IMG/VR virus record: IMGVR_UViG_3300047316_000272 | Span: 1-33,629 of that record | Source: a virus | Length of the DNA: 33,629 nucleotides | Direction: 5' to 3' (one strand) | Part shown: piece after piece, positions 1 through 9,208 of the stretch | Layout of the letters: each line of letters begins with the position of its first letter | How positions within the stretch are numbered: position 1 is the first letter of the stretch | Notes under the pieces: generated by a model | The model's database searches: none | Seen by the model: only the letters and a program-made list of their open reading frames with translations | What the model was told of the DNA's origin: nothing | Translations under genes and position numbers: made by a program

Positions 1-1781
1 CCGACGGGCCAGCCGAACTGCTGCAAGGACTGTGCCTGCGCCCCCAACATCCCGAACAATTTATCCGCCGAACCAATCTGCATCGTGTCATTCAAGACAA
101 GCGTGCCGCCCGCAAAATCCATCGCTACGCTTGCAGGAATCGTCAGATAGCTGTTTACGACGAATCCATTTGTTGAACCCGGGATGTAAAGCAAACTTCC
201 ACCAGTCGTATGACTCGCGGCCGCTTGAATGGCCGGCGTGTTGTCGAAGAGAATCGTCGCGTTTGTCACTGATGTCGAGGCTGCGTTAGCGAGAGCTAGA
301 GTCGTCGTGCCTGCGCCAGAGACGATGGTTGTCACAAGAGGGTCAGCTTGTCCACTCACCGGAGGCGTTGTTGGGATGAAATAGGGAGCAACGAATCCGC
401 CCATCATAGTCGCGCCGAAGTCGTCCCAGGAGGCGTCGGCTATGGTTGTCTGAGGAGTCGTTACACCGAGGAGTGTAAGCGAGCCGCCCGTGCGGCCGTA
501 GATGTAGTAAGCGAAGGCTCCTGTAACTGGAGTCCACGTCAAGTGGTTGCAATTGAACCAGTGAGCAGTCCCGCCGCCTGCGCTGTTCGCAAGGGCACCG
601 TCGGCAATATCGTTTCCGGTCGCATAGGTGAAGTGAGTTGTATCAGGGACACTTGCCACGACGAACCAGCCACCAAAGTAGAGATTGTCGCTCGTGACCG
701 TTGAGGTGATATAGACCATCGCTCCAACAGAGAGTCCGTGTGGACTCGAAGTCGTCGCGGTGACGATGTTCGTTGCTCGTGTGAATCCTGAGATAGAGAC
801 AGACTGCGCGCCGAGGGACGCGGGGCCAGTTGTGGTGCTGCCGATGGAGCCAGCGGGGGTGAAGCCACCAGCGGCGTCTCGGGCGAGGACTTGATAGTTG
901 TATGTCGTTGCGCCAACAGGTGCGTTGACTACAAATCCAGTCCTCGTTCCTGCCGCAGCGATGCTGCCTGTGACAGTGGGTGCTCCGGGAGTGGAGATTG
1001 ATGTCGCAGGACCAGCTCCGAAGACAGCGACGGGGTCATTGTTGATAAAACTGCTCGCAGACGACAACATCGCAGAAGTCGATGACGAACTAATCGTCGC
1101 GGTCACGCCGGGAGCACAGGGAGCCACACTCGCCGCGCACGCCGACCTTGCGCCATAGGCTCGAATATCCACCCAAGGATTCGGCCCCTTACGAATCGTG
1201 TCGCCGTTGATGGTAGACGTACTCCCGATGGTCTGTGTGCCAGTGACGCTTGAATTCCCACTGACAGTCTGATTCCCAGTTACGCCGTGATTCTCATTGA
1301 CAGTGAAGGTTCCAGAGCCCTCAGTCGCGTTGCAATTCCGGAATCCACCAGCGCCATTGTTGCACTGGACGGAATCTGTAGGCGTCCCCGGAGAGCCCCC
1401 GCCTCCGCCACCAGTTCCAGTCCCGCCATTCTCAATCCACTTTGACTGACTTGCATCGAAGACGAAGGCGATGCCGGTGTTCGCGACGCAGGTGAAGTCT
1501 GCGCCTCCAGCGATCGAGATGTTCGCATTGTTCTGAATCGTCGTGTTCGAATCCCCGCAGAGGATTGCAATCTGTTGTGTATCGGTGCCGTTGAGAAAGT
1601 TCGTCACCGTCGTCGGACTGCCGTTATTCGTCTTGAAGACGTTCCCGTTCGCAACCGAGGGTGTCGCGCCCGAGACAACAATGATTGACTTATTGAGAAT
1701 CTGGTCGGACGAGATGCGACCGTGCTGCGTCTGAGCAGCGAGCGCGAGGGGGAGCAATAGGGATATAAGAAGTCTCTTCAT
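1..1781 (-). CDS. Signal-peptide-bearing beta-helix tailspike-like protein (3' end beyond window)
   Basis: The minus frame stays open from an ATG at 1781 to the window edge (593 codons), so the C-terminus is missing. The first 17 or so residues form a Sec signal peptide: MKRLL, a hydrophobic stretch, then ALAAQT. A Gly-rich linker (about residues 103-113) and a QCNNGAGGF motif of the kind seen in fibres follow. A DIRAYGA motif and, near residues 525-575, an FDNTPAIQAA stretch leading to GGSLLYIPG and LTIPASVAMDF match the first coils of the pectate-lyase-like right-handed beta-helix used by tailspikes and depolymerases. The likely role is binding or cleaving a surface polysaccharide. The catalytic part, if any, lies outside the window. 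The start overlaps the upstream fibre stop by one base (TGATG). At least seven cysteines are visible. A signal peptide is unexpected for a virion protein. The fold call is fairly sure; the enzymatic role is inference. Confidence 0.8.
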   Translation of the reverse strand, partial: MKRLLISLLLPLALAAQTQHGRISSDQILNKSIIVVSGATPSVANGNVFKTNNGSPTTVTNFLNGTDTQQIAILCGDSNTTIQNNANISIAGGADFTCVANTGIAFVFDASQSKWIENGGTGTGGGGGGSPGTPTDSVQCNNGAGGFRNCNATEGSGTFTVNENHGVTGNQTVSGNSSVTGTQTIGSTSTINGDTIRKGPNPWVDIRAYGARSACAASVAPCAPGVTATISSSSTSAMLSSASSFINNDPVAVFGAGPATSISTPGAPTVTGSIAAAGTRTGFVVNAPVGATTYNYQVLARDAAGGFTPAGSIGSTTTGPASLGAQSVSISGFTRATNIVTATTSSPHGLSVGAMVYITSTVTSDNLYFGGWFVVASVPDTTHFTYATGNDIADGALANSAGGGTAHWFNCNHLTWTPVTGAFAYYIYGRTGGSLTLLGVTTPQTTIADASWDDFGATMMGGFVAPYFIPTTPPVSGQADPLVTTIVSGAGTTTLALANAASTSVTNATILFDNTPAIQAAASHTTGGSLLYIPGSTNGFVVNSYLTIPASVAMDFAGGTLVLNDTMQIGSADKLFGMLGAQAQSLQQFGWPV

Positions 1782-3832
1782 CACGGATGCACTCCGATGC
1801 AGTCTATTTCACCGTAAGTGGATACGACGGCTTGTGAGCCTTGGCCGTTTGAAATTGTGACGACCACGCTGCCATTGGCCTTTGACGCCCCAGCGATGTA
1901 GGGAGCGCCAGTAATCGTCCCGGTTCCGGTGCAGGAGACGGAGTAGGCGGTATCGGCGAAGCTGGAGGGCCAGGTGACAGTGGTGTTGCATGTTGCTCCT
2001 GCCGTAGAAGCCGTGCTGCACACACTCGCGTTGACGGCGGCTTTTGTGATTAACGTCTCCACGCATCCGCTCGTTGTCGCCCCGCCGTTTGCGTCGGTAC
2101 AGAGAGGAGCAGCGGTGCCGCTTACTGTTCCGCTCGTCAATAGTTTTGTGTCTGTTCCTTGCAGTCCATTTCCTGTTGGAGTCCCATTGATAATCGGCGT
2201 TGTAATTGTGGGCGAAGAAATCGTAGGACTTGTTAAAGTCTTATTTGTAAGCGTCTGCGTTGCATTGTCTACAACAAGGTTACCCGTAATCGGGTTTGGT
2301 ATTGTGAGCGTCCCGCTAGAACCCGAGGACGGATTCTGCAATGCAAAAATCTCTGCTGCGCCAGCACTCGTGAAAAGACCAAAATTCAATGGGGATTGCG
2401 GTCCCATTGTAGTCGAACCGGATGTTCCAGTGGGATGCGACCAGATATAGTTCATAAATGGATTGGCACCAGTACCGCCAGAGATAGAAAACTGAAAATT
2501 ATCGGGAACAGAAGCCGAGCCATTCCAGATACGCGATTGCCATACACCGACGCCAGGAAATTGCGTTGTGGTGTTTGTAGCCGCGACGCCTGTGTTAAAA
2601 TTATACACAACCCCCCATTTTGCTGTGGAACCACCGAAGCCATCAGTTACGCCTAACGCTGCTTGACTACCAAGATTAGGCATCGTTCCGTTACCAGCCA
2701 AGACAACATTTAAGCCAGTAACATATGCAGGACTCCCAATAGGTACTATATCGAACTCTCCGGCAGTCAGATTCGCATTGCTGCCGCCGATTTCATCTTG
2801 CACAATCGGGTTGATGCCCCATACTGCCGATCCCGACGTACCACGCGCTACACCCGAAAAATAGCCGCCGACGCCATTACAAGTCGTTCTGGAAGAAGAG
2901 TTACAGGTGGAATCGACAAATCCTGACACCGCATCAATTTGATGCGATGCTGTTGCTCCACTGGGAATGGTTACGCACCCATAGAGTGTTTCAAGTGCAG
3001 GCTGTTGCTGCCCATCGCCGCTTGGCGAACAGTTATTCAAAATAGAACCCATATAATTATGCGTCGAGCCAGTAAAGTCCCCAACGTTATTTGTGGTGTT
3101 GAAACTATTGATGTTGAGTGCGCCATTCCAAGTGAGCGATTGAATCCCCGTCTGCGGACTCGTCGCATTGCTGATAATCGCATTCGGCTGATTCGTCGCG
3201 ATGCTGATGGAGCCACCGTGGCAGACAAGCGCGCGTCCGGACTGCGCCGCGACCCAGGTGATCGAGACATTGTTGACATCTGTGATTGTCACATGGTCTG
3301 GGAAGATGACGTTTCCGTTGAGGTCAGTCGTCGTGACGAAGACATTGAGGTCGTTTTCGTTGTGGTTGACCGCCCAGGTCGTCGCGGGTGAGGATTGCAG
3401 GAATGTGAAGCAGGACGTGATGATTTGATTCGGGCCGATGACCGGGGTCACGTTCAGCGGCGTCTCGGTGTCGAGATTGAAGGGGGTATGATTGATGAGA
3501 TAGTTTGCACTGGACTGTTGGATGCCCCCGATAAGAAAATCTATCCGCCAAAATGTTCCTGTCGGCGACAATAAATCATTCCGGACGAGACTGAAACTAA
3601 ATGAGCCGTCTGCGGCAGGAGCAATACAAAACTCAGTCTGACGTACAATAGTGCCTGTTCCGGTGACGCGAGGCAGATTTGGTTTATAATTCTGTAGCGT
3701 CATGCAGACATTGGCATTTGTGGCCGCGCCACCGGAAGGAAAAAGCATGTGTCCAGTCACATTTGCGGTTTGAGAAAAGGCTGGCAACGCCGACAAAAGT
3801 AATATCACTAAAATTAAGAGTTTACGCAGCAT
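1781..3832 (-). CDS. Signal-peptide-bearing tail fibre-like protein
   Basis: This 683-residue protein starts at ATG 3832, preceded by GAGAG at suitable spacing. An ATG at 3847 would add five residues and has a poorer ribosome site. MLRKLLIL, a leucine-rich core and SALPAFSQT form a textbook Sec signal peptide. The mature N-terminal 110 residues look like a beta-sandwich (VTGHMLFPSGG onward). The middle is Gly/Ser/Thr/Asn-rich with little charge. Near residues 530-560 is the TLTNKTLTSPTISSPTI repeat typical of phage fibres. The C-terminal 60 residues (WPSSFADTAYSVSCTG onward) form a compact beta-rich tip with cysteines. About 14 cysteines are present, which suits an oxidising compartment. The start lies inside the end of the HNH gene and the stop overlaps the spike start by one base. 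Base composition shifts along the gene: roughly 2140-3090 and 3500-3830 are AT-richer. A fibre role is likely; why it is exported is unknown. Confidence 0.75.
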   Translation of the reverse strand: MLRKLLILVILLLSALPAFSQTANVTGHMLFPSGGAATNANVCMTLQNYKPNLPRVTGTGTIVRQTEFCIAPAADGSFSFSLVRNDLLSPTGTFWRIDFLIGGIQQSSANYLINHTPFNLDTETPLNVTPVIGPNQIITSCFTFLQSSPATTWAVNHNENDLNVFVTTTDLNGNVIFPDHVTITDVNNVSITWVAAQSGRALVCHGGSISIATNQPNAIISNATSPQTGIQSLTWNGALNINSFNTTNNVGDFTGSTHNYMGSILNNCSPSGDGQQQPALETLYGCVTIPSGATASHQIDAVSGFVDSTCNSSSRTTCNGVGGYFSGVARGTSGSAVWGINPIVQDEIGGSNANLTAGEFDIVPIGSPAYVTGLNVVLAGNGTMPNLGSQAALGVTDGFGGSTAKWGVVYNFNTGVAATNTTTQFPGVGVWQSRIWNGSASVPDNFQFSISGGTGANPFMNYIWSHPTGTSGSTTMGPQSPLNFGLFTSAGAAEIFALQNPSSGSSGTLTIPNPITGNLVVDNATQTLTNKTLTSPTISSPTITTPIINGTPTGNGLQGTDTKLLTSGTVSGTAAPLCTDANGGATTSGCVETLITKAAVNASVCSTASTAGATCNTTVTWPSSFADTAYSVSCTGTGTITGAPYIAGASKANGSVVVTISNGQGSQAVVSTYGEIDCIGVHP

Positions 3833-4334
3833 GGTCTCTCGCATCATAATCAGAGCGACTTTCTAAATAAAAAGCAGCGCGACGAATACTTACTGGATTG
3901 TCCAAAAATAACCCAATTGCCATGTTGCATCGGTTGCAAAGAATTCCGCGAACCTTTTTGGTCTTGTGGTCATGATCGACGACAAACGGAGCAGACTTTC
4001 CTGTATTTTTTGGTGAACTGTCCCCACAAATTGCACATTTATTTCCTTGTACTTTCAGCATTTCCAAAAAGAATTCTTCTGTGATTCCGTGGTTGGCTTT
4101 GAGATACCAATCACGAAAAGTTTTTGATTTCGTCTTTGTCATCTTTCGCAGATACGTCTTATTCTTGTCGTATTTTGCATTCTGTCTACTATTCACTAAA
4201 TCTCGGTGCTCTCGTTGCCAAGAAGCTGACTTGCGACCCAAACAATTTTTGCATTGTGATTGCAAGCCGTCCTTTCTATTTCTGTGGCGACTAAACGTAC
4301 TTTCTTTTCCGCAAGCGTGACAAAACTTAATCAC
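3822..4334 (-). CDS. Endonuclease VII-type HNH endonuclease (copy 1)
   Basis: The 170-residue protein has two CxxC pairs at its N-terminus (C5/C8, C28/C31). The C-terminal half carries the recombination endonuclease VII signature: C100-x2-C103, the catalytic DHDH at 120-123, and C133-x2-C136 in LCNRCNMAIG. Known relatives are phage T4 endonuclease VII (a Holliday-junction resolvase) and many free-standing phage HNH nucleases that act as homing enzymes. Start is GTG at 4334, which overlaps the upstream stop as GTGA and has AAGGAG just upstream, so it is well coupled. The DNA is clearly AT-richer than the gene upstream, which suggests recent insertion. It sits between an ejection-protein gene and a fibre gene, far from replication or packaging genes. 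A homing role is therefore more likely than resolution, but sequence alone does not decide. Confidence 0.85.
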   Translation of the reverse strand: MIKFCHACGKESTFSRHRNRKDGLQSQCKNCLGRKSASWQREHRDLVNSRQNAKYDKNKTYLRKMTKTKSKTFRDWYLKANHGITEEFFLEMLKVQGNKCAICGDSSPKNTGKSAPFVVDHDHKTKKVRGILCNRCNMAIGLFLDNPVSIRRAAFYLESRSDYDARDHAA

Positions 4335-6502
4335 TGATTTCTCCTTTCCGGAGTCCCAGCGGGAGGTCCGGAATTCTGCTTCCTGCGGCCTTGGAGGAGT
4401 TCGCGCATCCGGATCTTGGCTGCGGCCTGCTCGGCGGGGGTGCCGCGTTCGATTTGAGTCTCAAGAGCTTGGAGTTCGCGAGGATGCTCTTGGAGGAAGA
4501 AACGGAGCGCGCTGGTCTCTTGGGGAGTGAGATTCGGAGCTGGCCCCGCATTTGATGTTACAGGAGGAGTCGGGGGAGGGGCAAGTTGGGATGTAACCTC
4601 AGTGCTATTTGGGGGAATGCCGCGGAACATACTTTCTTTGATAAAAGACGGGAGCATGTCCCAAAGCGGGCTAGGTATTTGCGTTGGCCCTTGAAAGTTT
4701 GAGCCGGGTCGTCCAGGAGTCGTCAGCCCCGGATTCGGATTCTGAGCCGCAGGGCCGCGAGTGGGAACGATGCCCGGACGTGCTTCGCCTGTCCACATCG
4801 GATTCGGCGTCTCGACGGGGAAGCCGGCAGGAGGTAGACCGCCGACTTGCGGCACTGGTGGCCCCGGAGGCGGCGGGACGAATGGCGCGGGTGGCCCGGG
4901 GAGGAGGCCAGCGTAGTTACCCTCGCCCGGGTGCTCAGTCGGGAGGACGTTGACGCGGAGGCCGGCGCGACCACGTCCGCCGAGTTGATTTGGAGCTTGA
5001 GGCTGTCCGGTTGCTTCGACTGCGCCGACGGCGTTCGGCGGTGGAACGTTCGTCGGGGGTGCGAGAGGAGGACCGATTGGCTGTGGGTAGCGCGTGGAGA
5101 CAAAGGAAGGTTTCTCGCCACCAGTCTGGAGTCCCTCGGCGATGCCGACATCCGTGGGCTTCCCGCTCCATAGCGGTCTCCCAGCGGCGATGTCCGATGC
5201 GGCCTCTGCAATCCCACCGGGGAGACCGAATAGCTTGAACGGATTGATTGAAAGATTGCTTGCAACCTTCCCAAATCCATAGCGCTGAGGCTTCTCAGAC
5301 AGCGTGTTCGTCCCGGAGACCTGACGTTCAATCCCTTTGACTCCGCCGAAGGCATTCCGGATGGCAGTGAAGTTAATTCCCTCACGGCTCATGCGGTCGT
5401 CGAGGAGGTTGCTGATATGGGCCTGTTCGTCAGCTAGATTCGCGGGATTCTTCCCCTGTTGGAGAATTGTCTGAAGGGTCGCGGGATCCTTGTCGCGGAT
5501 GCCTTGAAGCTGTGCGGAAATCTCACGCCTGCGAGCCTCAAGACCATTGTAGGTCGTTGGACCATCTGGGCCTTGGACGGGTTCGTCGCCGAAGCGGTTG
5601 AATCCCTGCTGCGCCGGCTGCCAGATTTCATCCTTCGCGCCGGGGATGGCGTTCTGGAGGTCTTCGACGGAGCTGATGCCTTGGCCGCCGAGATAGGGGC
5701 GCGCGGTGGCGAGGTCTTCTTGGAAGGCTTGACGCTTCCCCCAGCCGGGGTCAAGGACGGATTGGATGGCGGCGTTCTGCTCGGGGACGGGGGGACGTAG
5801 GAGCGCGCGGGATGCGGGGACGGCAGTCGCACCTCCAAGCATCTCACCTGCGCCTTGGAGTGCATTCCCGACGTTCTCGGGGGTCGCTCCAGAGGTCGCG
5901 AGTCCGTAGCCACCTTGGATGGTCTTCGCGCCGCCGTGGCCGATGCCGTAGGCTGCAGCGGCCGGGAGGACGACTTCAGGTGCGAGGGCGGTCGCGGCGG
6001 TTAATCCAACGCCTGCGGGTGTCGTCAGTCCAGCAGCGGTGCGGAGGCCAGCGGCGCCGAATTCACCCGCTACCTGTCCAGCAGACATCCCCGGATCGGG
6101 CTGCCCCGAAGCGAGCGCGGCGCGGCGGTTGTAGTCAGCGGCGTCACTTTGGGCTTCGAGCCCGCGCGCACCCTTGCGTAGTTCGTCGCCGATCGCAAGT
6201 GGAAGGATAGCCTTCCGCGCGATTCCCTTGATCGATCCCGGTGCGGGAAGGTCGCTGTCTTCTGGCAGGTTGCCAGTGCGGGCGTTGTAGATGGGGGAGC
6301 CCTTGTGAGTCTGGAAGGCACCGGGTTGGGCGGCGGGGCTTGTATTCGTAGGCGCGGGAGTACCCGACTTCGCCAGCATCCCATCGATAATCTGGTTCCG
6401 CTGGTCAGCAGGCATCGTCTTGGGGAAGCCCAAGTGACCCAACTGTGGATGGTCAATGAAATCCAACTGAGTCGGGTCAAGTTGTTGTGGAGAGGTAGCC
6501 AT
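4331..6502 (-). CDS. Large Gly/Ala/Pro-rich putative internal virion (ejection) protein
   Basis: I do not recognise a named family for this 723-residue protein. The N-terminus (MATSPQQLDPTQLDFIDHP) is soluble. About residues 130-200 form an Ala/Gly-rich hydrophobic segment that could insert in or cross a membrane. Residues 220-400 look helical and charged. A Pro-rich, Gly-rich low-complexity stretch fills about 470-640. The last 60 residues form a charged helix (LTPQETSALRFFLQEHP, then AAAKIRMREL). Its place after the connector genes and before the fibres, together with two other Ala/Gln-rich proteins, fits the ejection proteins of podoviruses, which form the trans-envelope channel. That role is inferred from position and composition. 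The stop overlaps the HNH start by four bases. Confidence 0.6.
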   Translation of the reverse strand: MATSPQQLDPTQLDFIDHPQLGHLGFPKTMPADQRNQIIDGMLAKSGTPAPTNTSPAAQPGAFQTHKGSPIYNARTGNLPEDSDLPAPGSIKGIARKAILPLAIGDELRKGARGLEAQSDAADYNRRAALASGQPDPGMSAGQVAGEFGAAGLRTAAGLTTPAGVGLTAATALAPEVVLPAAAAYGIGHGGAKTIQGGYGLATSGATPENVGNALQGAGEMLGGATAVPASRALLRPPVPEQNAAIQSVLDPGWGKRQAFQEDLATARPYLGGQGISSVEDLQNAIPGAKDEIWQPAQQGFNRFGDEPVQGPDGPTTYNGLEARRREISAQLQGIRDKDPATLQTILQQGKNPANLADEQAHISNLLDDRMSREGINFTAIRNAFGGVKGIERQVSGTNTLSEKPQRYGFGKVASNLSINPFKLFGLPGGIAEAASDIAAGRPLWSGKPTDVGIAEGLQTGGEKPSFVSTRYPQPIGPPLAPPTNVPPPNAVGAVEATGQPQAPNQLGGRGRAGLRVNVLPTEHPGEGNYAGLLPGPPAPFVPPPPGPPVPQVGGLPPAGFPVETPNPMWTGEARPGIVPTRGPAAQNPNPGLTTPGRPGSNFQGPTQIPSPLWDMLPSFIKESMFRGIPPNSTEVTSQLAPPPTPPVTSNAGPAPNLTPQETSALRFFLQEHPRELQALETQIERGTPAEQAAAKIRMRELLQGRRKQNSGPPAGTPERRNQ

Positions 6503-6507
6503 TTGGT

Positions 6508-7971
6508 CTATTCAAAACGGAGAGTCTTGGGGTTCCACTTGCCGCCTGCGTTCGCGTTCGCTTTTGTAGGAGGCTTCAGGCCAGAGCGGGCTGGATTGGT
6601 ACTACCGCGACCCGTGAACAACTGCGGATAGCTCGAAACGATGTCATTGTAGATGGATTCAAAAGAGCTGAGTTTGTTTGAAAGCTGCGTCGAGTTCCCC
6701 GCGGCGAAGTCTTGTTCATTTGGCATCTCGGCTTCGAGGAGGTTGATGCGGTAGTCGGAGCCAACGCCCCCTGAAGTTAGCACATTGCGAAGCGAGAGGA
6801 CTCCTTGGCGAAGGTTGCGGTCGGTGTCTACAAGCGCGCGCGCCGGGGCGGATAGATGAGAGAGCGCGATGCCTTCGAGTCCGCGACCGATGGCTGTCTT
6901 CCCGGGAGTGAGGCTCGCGACGATGGCCGCGCGGTCTACGGTGGAGAGATTGTCTACGGCTGGGATTGCGGCGCGGAAGTTCTGGAGGTTCTGGTCGAGT
7001 TCGGCAAAGGTGCCGCGTTTTTGGGCGACGGAGGCGGCGCCGGATTGGTTGCCGGCGAGGGCGGGTTGGCCGCCGGGTAGGACTGCGGGGCCGCGAGCGA
7101 TGGTTCCGTAGACTTCTGTGCCATCCGGGCCGAGCATCGGCAGTGGGCGATTCTCGCCATACGCTCGACCGCGCTCCGCAGCCAGCGCGACAGCATTCTG
7201 CTGCTTCTTCGCCGCAGCCTCCGCGAGCCAGTTTTGGTAGTCGGTGCGGAATTGAGGATCACGGGTGCCTTGTGGATAGCTTGCTGGATTTGGAAGTGGC
7301 TTCCCAGCCGCGCCGACATCCATTGCACTGACGGTTCCGGTGCCGGGGAGAAGCGGGACATTTGGCTTCGGAGGCCCGGGTTGGGTGCCGATGGGAGCGC
7401 CATTTTTGCCGTATTCATAGACGAGTCCGGTGACGGGGTCTTGGACGTGGAAGCCGATGGATTGCGGCATCATCGCCGCGCGCTGGGTTGTCGGAGGCGC
7501 AGCGGGAGGGAGGGTCGCGGGAAGCGCACCGTTGTTCTGTTCGAAATTCTTGAAAACGTCCTGTTGCGCGGCATAGGCTGGATTCGGAAGAGTGACCATC
7601 CGTGGAGATGTGACGCCCTTTAGGTCTGTGTCGGCGATGCCGATTTGGCCGTTGTCAGCGGGGTATGTAGTCGGCTTCTCAGCGCGTGAGAGAGCAAGTG
7701 CCTGCTCAGCCTTCGCTTCAGGCGTCTGATAATTCTCAAGATTCTTCTGCTCCAATTGGCGCTGGAGGTCTTGAGACTGAAGTTGCGATTGTTCAAGCGC
7801 CTGTCTACCTTCCAACGCCTGCTGCTGCAATCCAAGCTGCGCGCGCTGTTGCTGAAGCTCCGCTGGGCCATAATTCCCACCGACCGCAGCGAGTTGCGCG
7901 GCGATCCCAGGCGCGGCGGCGAGTAGCTGCCGCCAGATGGACGGATTCTGTGTTGGAGATGCGGGTGTCAT
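6508..7971 (-). CDS. Putative internal virion protein with N-terminal coiled coil
   Basis: The 487-residue protein begins with a short Ala-rich segment (LLAAAPGIAAQLAAVGG). A strongly Gln/Leu/Glu-rich coiled coil follows (about residues 37-95), then a Pro-rich middle (about 120-250). The C-terminal domain is helical (about 310-465), with ALVDTDRNLRQGVLSLRNVL and a GSDYRINLLEAEMPN motif. The tail SSYPQLFTGRG is a pattern I associate with phage internal virion proteins. Only five bases separate its stop from the next start, and three bases of upstream sequence include the neighbour's stop. With the flanking genes it forms a three-gene set of likely ejection proteins. Function is inferred from position and composition, not from a catalytic motif. 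Confidence 0.6.
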   Translation of the reverse strand: MTPASPTQNPSIWRQLLAAAPGIAAQLAAVGGNYGPAELQQQRAQLGLQQQALEGRQALEQSQLQSQDLQRQLEQKNLENYQTPEAKAEQALALSRAEKPTTYPADNGQIGIADTDLKGVTSPRMVTLPNPAYAAQQDVFKNFEQNNGALPATLPPAAPPTTQRAAMMPQSIGFHVQDPVTGLVYEYGKNGAPIGTQPGPPKPNVPLLPGTGTVSAMDVGAAGKPLPNPASYPQGTRDPQFRTDYQNWLAEAAAKKQQNAVALAAERGRAYGENRPLPMLGPDGTEVYGTIARGPAVLPGGQPALAGNQSGAASVAQKRGTFAELDQNLQNFRAAIPAVDNLSTVDRAAIVASLTPGKTAIGRGLEGIALSHLSAPARALVDTDRNLRQGVLSLRNVLTSGGVGSDYRINLLEAEMPNEQDFAAGNSTQLSNKLSSFESIYNDIVSSYPQLFTGRGSTNPARSGLKPPTKANANAGGKWNPKTLRFE

Positions 7972-7972
7972 G

Positions 7973-8746
7973 TTAACCCTTGTACGTCATGCCAGCATCG
8001 GAGACGTTATAGTTATAGTTACTGGGGCCATAGGTGCCGAGTTTGGCGAAGGGATTTGAGAGGCCAGTCTTCGGGAGGCCATAGGCTGCAAGACTCGCGC
8101 CTCCGGTGAAGGGTGCGGCTGCAAGAGGAGCAATCGCTGCGACGCCACCTGCGATGTCACCCAGCGTCGATCCCATCTTATTCATTGCCTGCGCGCCCTG
8201 GAGTCCAGTCCCGGCTGCGGCCGTCTGACCACTCATATCCTGACCAGAGAGGCCCATTCGAGCATTGAGTGCCTTGTCCTCAAGATTCTGCGTATTCACC
8301 TGCGCGTTGCGGAAGGCTCCAGTGCCAGCTTGTGCCTGCCCCTGGTTGATTGCATTCTGCTCCGCGAGGCCGAAGCCGGAAGGTGCGTTGCCAAATCCGC
8401 GCGCTCCCATCGTGGCGAATGCGGTCTGACGCATCCCGTTGTAAGTGCGGTTGATATTGTCGTTGTCGGCGGCGAGTTGAGCAGCAGCGGCAGGACTGAG
8501 TTGCCCCGGCTGCCCCTGTGTCTCAAAAGTCCCGATTGTCTTATCTGCGGCGGCCTGCTCCGCAGCCTGTTTCGCGGCGAGAGCCTTCTCTTGAGCAATC
8601 TCATCATTCGTCAGCGTCTTCGCCTGCTCACGCCCCTTCTTACACTCCCAGAGCGGCCCCTCGTAGACGCACCATCTTGTCTCGACGAGCATCAGTCCGT
8701 CATCTGTCATCTGGTACGTTGGATTGGTGTAAATAAAGGTTGACAT
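7973..8746 (-). CDS. Ala/Gln-rich putative internal virion protein
   Basis: The 257-residue protein has a short beta-like N-terminus (MSTFIYTNPTYQMTDDGLML) containing a Cys pair, W-C-V-Y-E-G-P-L-W-E-C. A long Ala/Gln helix spans about residues 40-110. A Gly-rich, amphipathic to hydrophobic segment at about 165-225 (GGVAAIAPLAAAPFTGG) could associate with membrane. The end is Asn/Tyr-rich. It is the first of three consecutive proteins with this kind of composition between the connector and the fibres, which is where podoviruses such as P22 place ejection proteins. GAGAGAC lies just upstream of the ATG. I see no motif that assigns a more precise role. Confidence 0.6.
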   Translation of the reverse strand: MSTFIYTNPTYQMTDDGLMLVETRWCVYEGPLWECKKGREQAKTLTNDEIAQEKALAAKQAAEQAAADKTIGTFETQGQPGQLSPAAAAQLAADNDNINRTYNGMRQTAFATMGARGFGNAPSGFGLAEQNAINQGQAQAGTGAFRNAQVNTQNLEDKALNARMGLSGQDMSGQTAAAGTGLQGAQAMNKMGSTLGDIAGGVAAIAPLAAAPFTGGASLAAYGLPKTGLSNPFAKLGTYGPSNYNYNVSDAGMTYKG

Positions 8747-8777
8747 TAGAGTCTCTCTATGTTACCGCTGTCTTCAC

Positions 8778-9200
8778 TCAGCGTGCAATTCGACGGCGGT
8801 AGATTCTACAGGTCTGCGCGGTCTCTTCGAAGCCGCATTTCTCAACGATGAGCTTCTGGTACTCAGGCAGTAAATTTGGGATTGCGACGTAGGCGTCGAT
8901 GGCACCGTTCAGGGACGCTTGATACTCCATTGAGTCACAGAGCGAGTAGAGAGAAGCGAGCGACTCAAGCCGCCCCGCCTCTGGATTCTTGAGATACGGG
9001 TCGAGCGAGACAGCGAGAATCATCGTCCCGGTCAGGCTGCCAAGCAGCCGTCCATCCTTTGCGATCGAGACTGCTGTTGCGACGCCGGGGCCTGCATATC
9101 CATTCGGCATCTCAAGGTCGGCCTCCGGGAACGCCTTCCGCCACGACTCCAGAATCGGCTCGTCTTCAGCGATCATCGTCTTCACTTGTGAATCAAACAT
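8778..9200 (-). CDS. Small acetyltransferase-like (GNAT-like) protein
   Basis: The start is placed at ATG 9200 because AGGAGG lies a few bases upstream and the longer open frame (to 9389) would run deep into the neighbouring gene. This gives 140 residues. DGRLLGSLTGTMILAVSLDPYL resembles the central strands of the GNAT fold. The final PEYQKLIVEKCGFEETAQT resembles the motif-B helix and its YxKxGFxE turn in GNAT enzymes. The usual acetyl-CoA loop (Q/RxxGxG/A) is not evident, so it may be a degenerate, non-catalytic member. Phages often carry GNAT-like genes near structural genes, with unknown targets. It lies eight bases after the FN3-like gene and 31 bases before the first ejection-like gene. 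Family assignment is tentative. Confidence 0.6.
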   Translation of the reverse strand: MFDSQVKTMIAEDEPILESWRKAFPEADLEMPNGYAGPGVATAVSIAKDGRLLGSLTGTMILAVSLDPYLKNPEAGRLESLASLYSLCDSMEYQASLNGAIDAYVAIPNLLPEYQKLIVEKCGFEETAQTCRIYRRRIAR

Positions 9201-9208
9201 ACTTCCTC

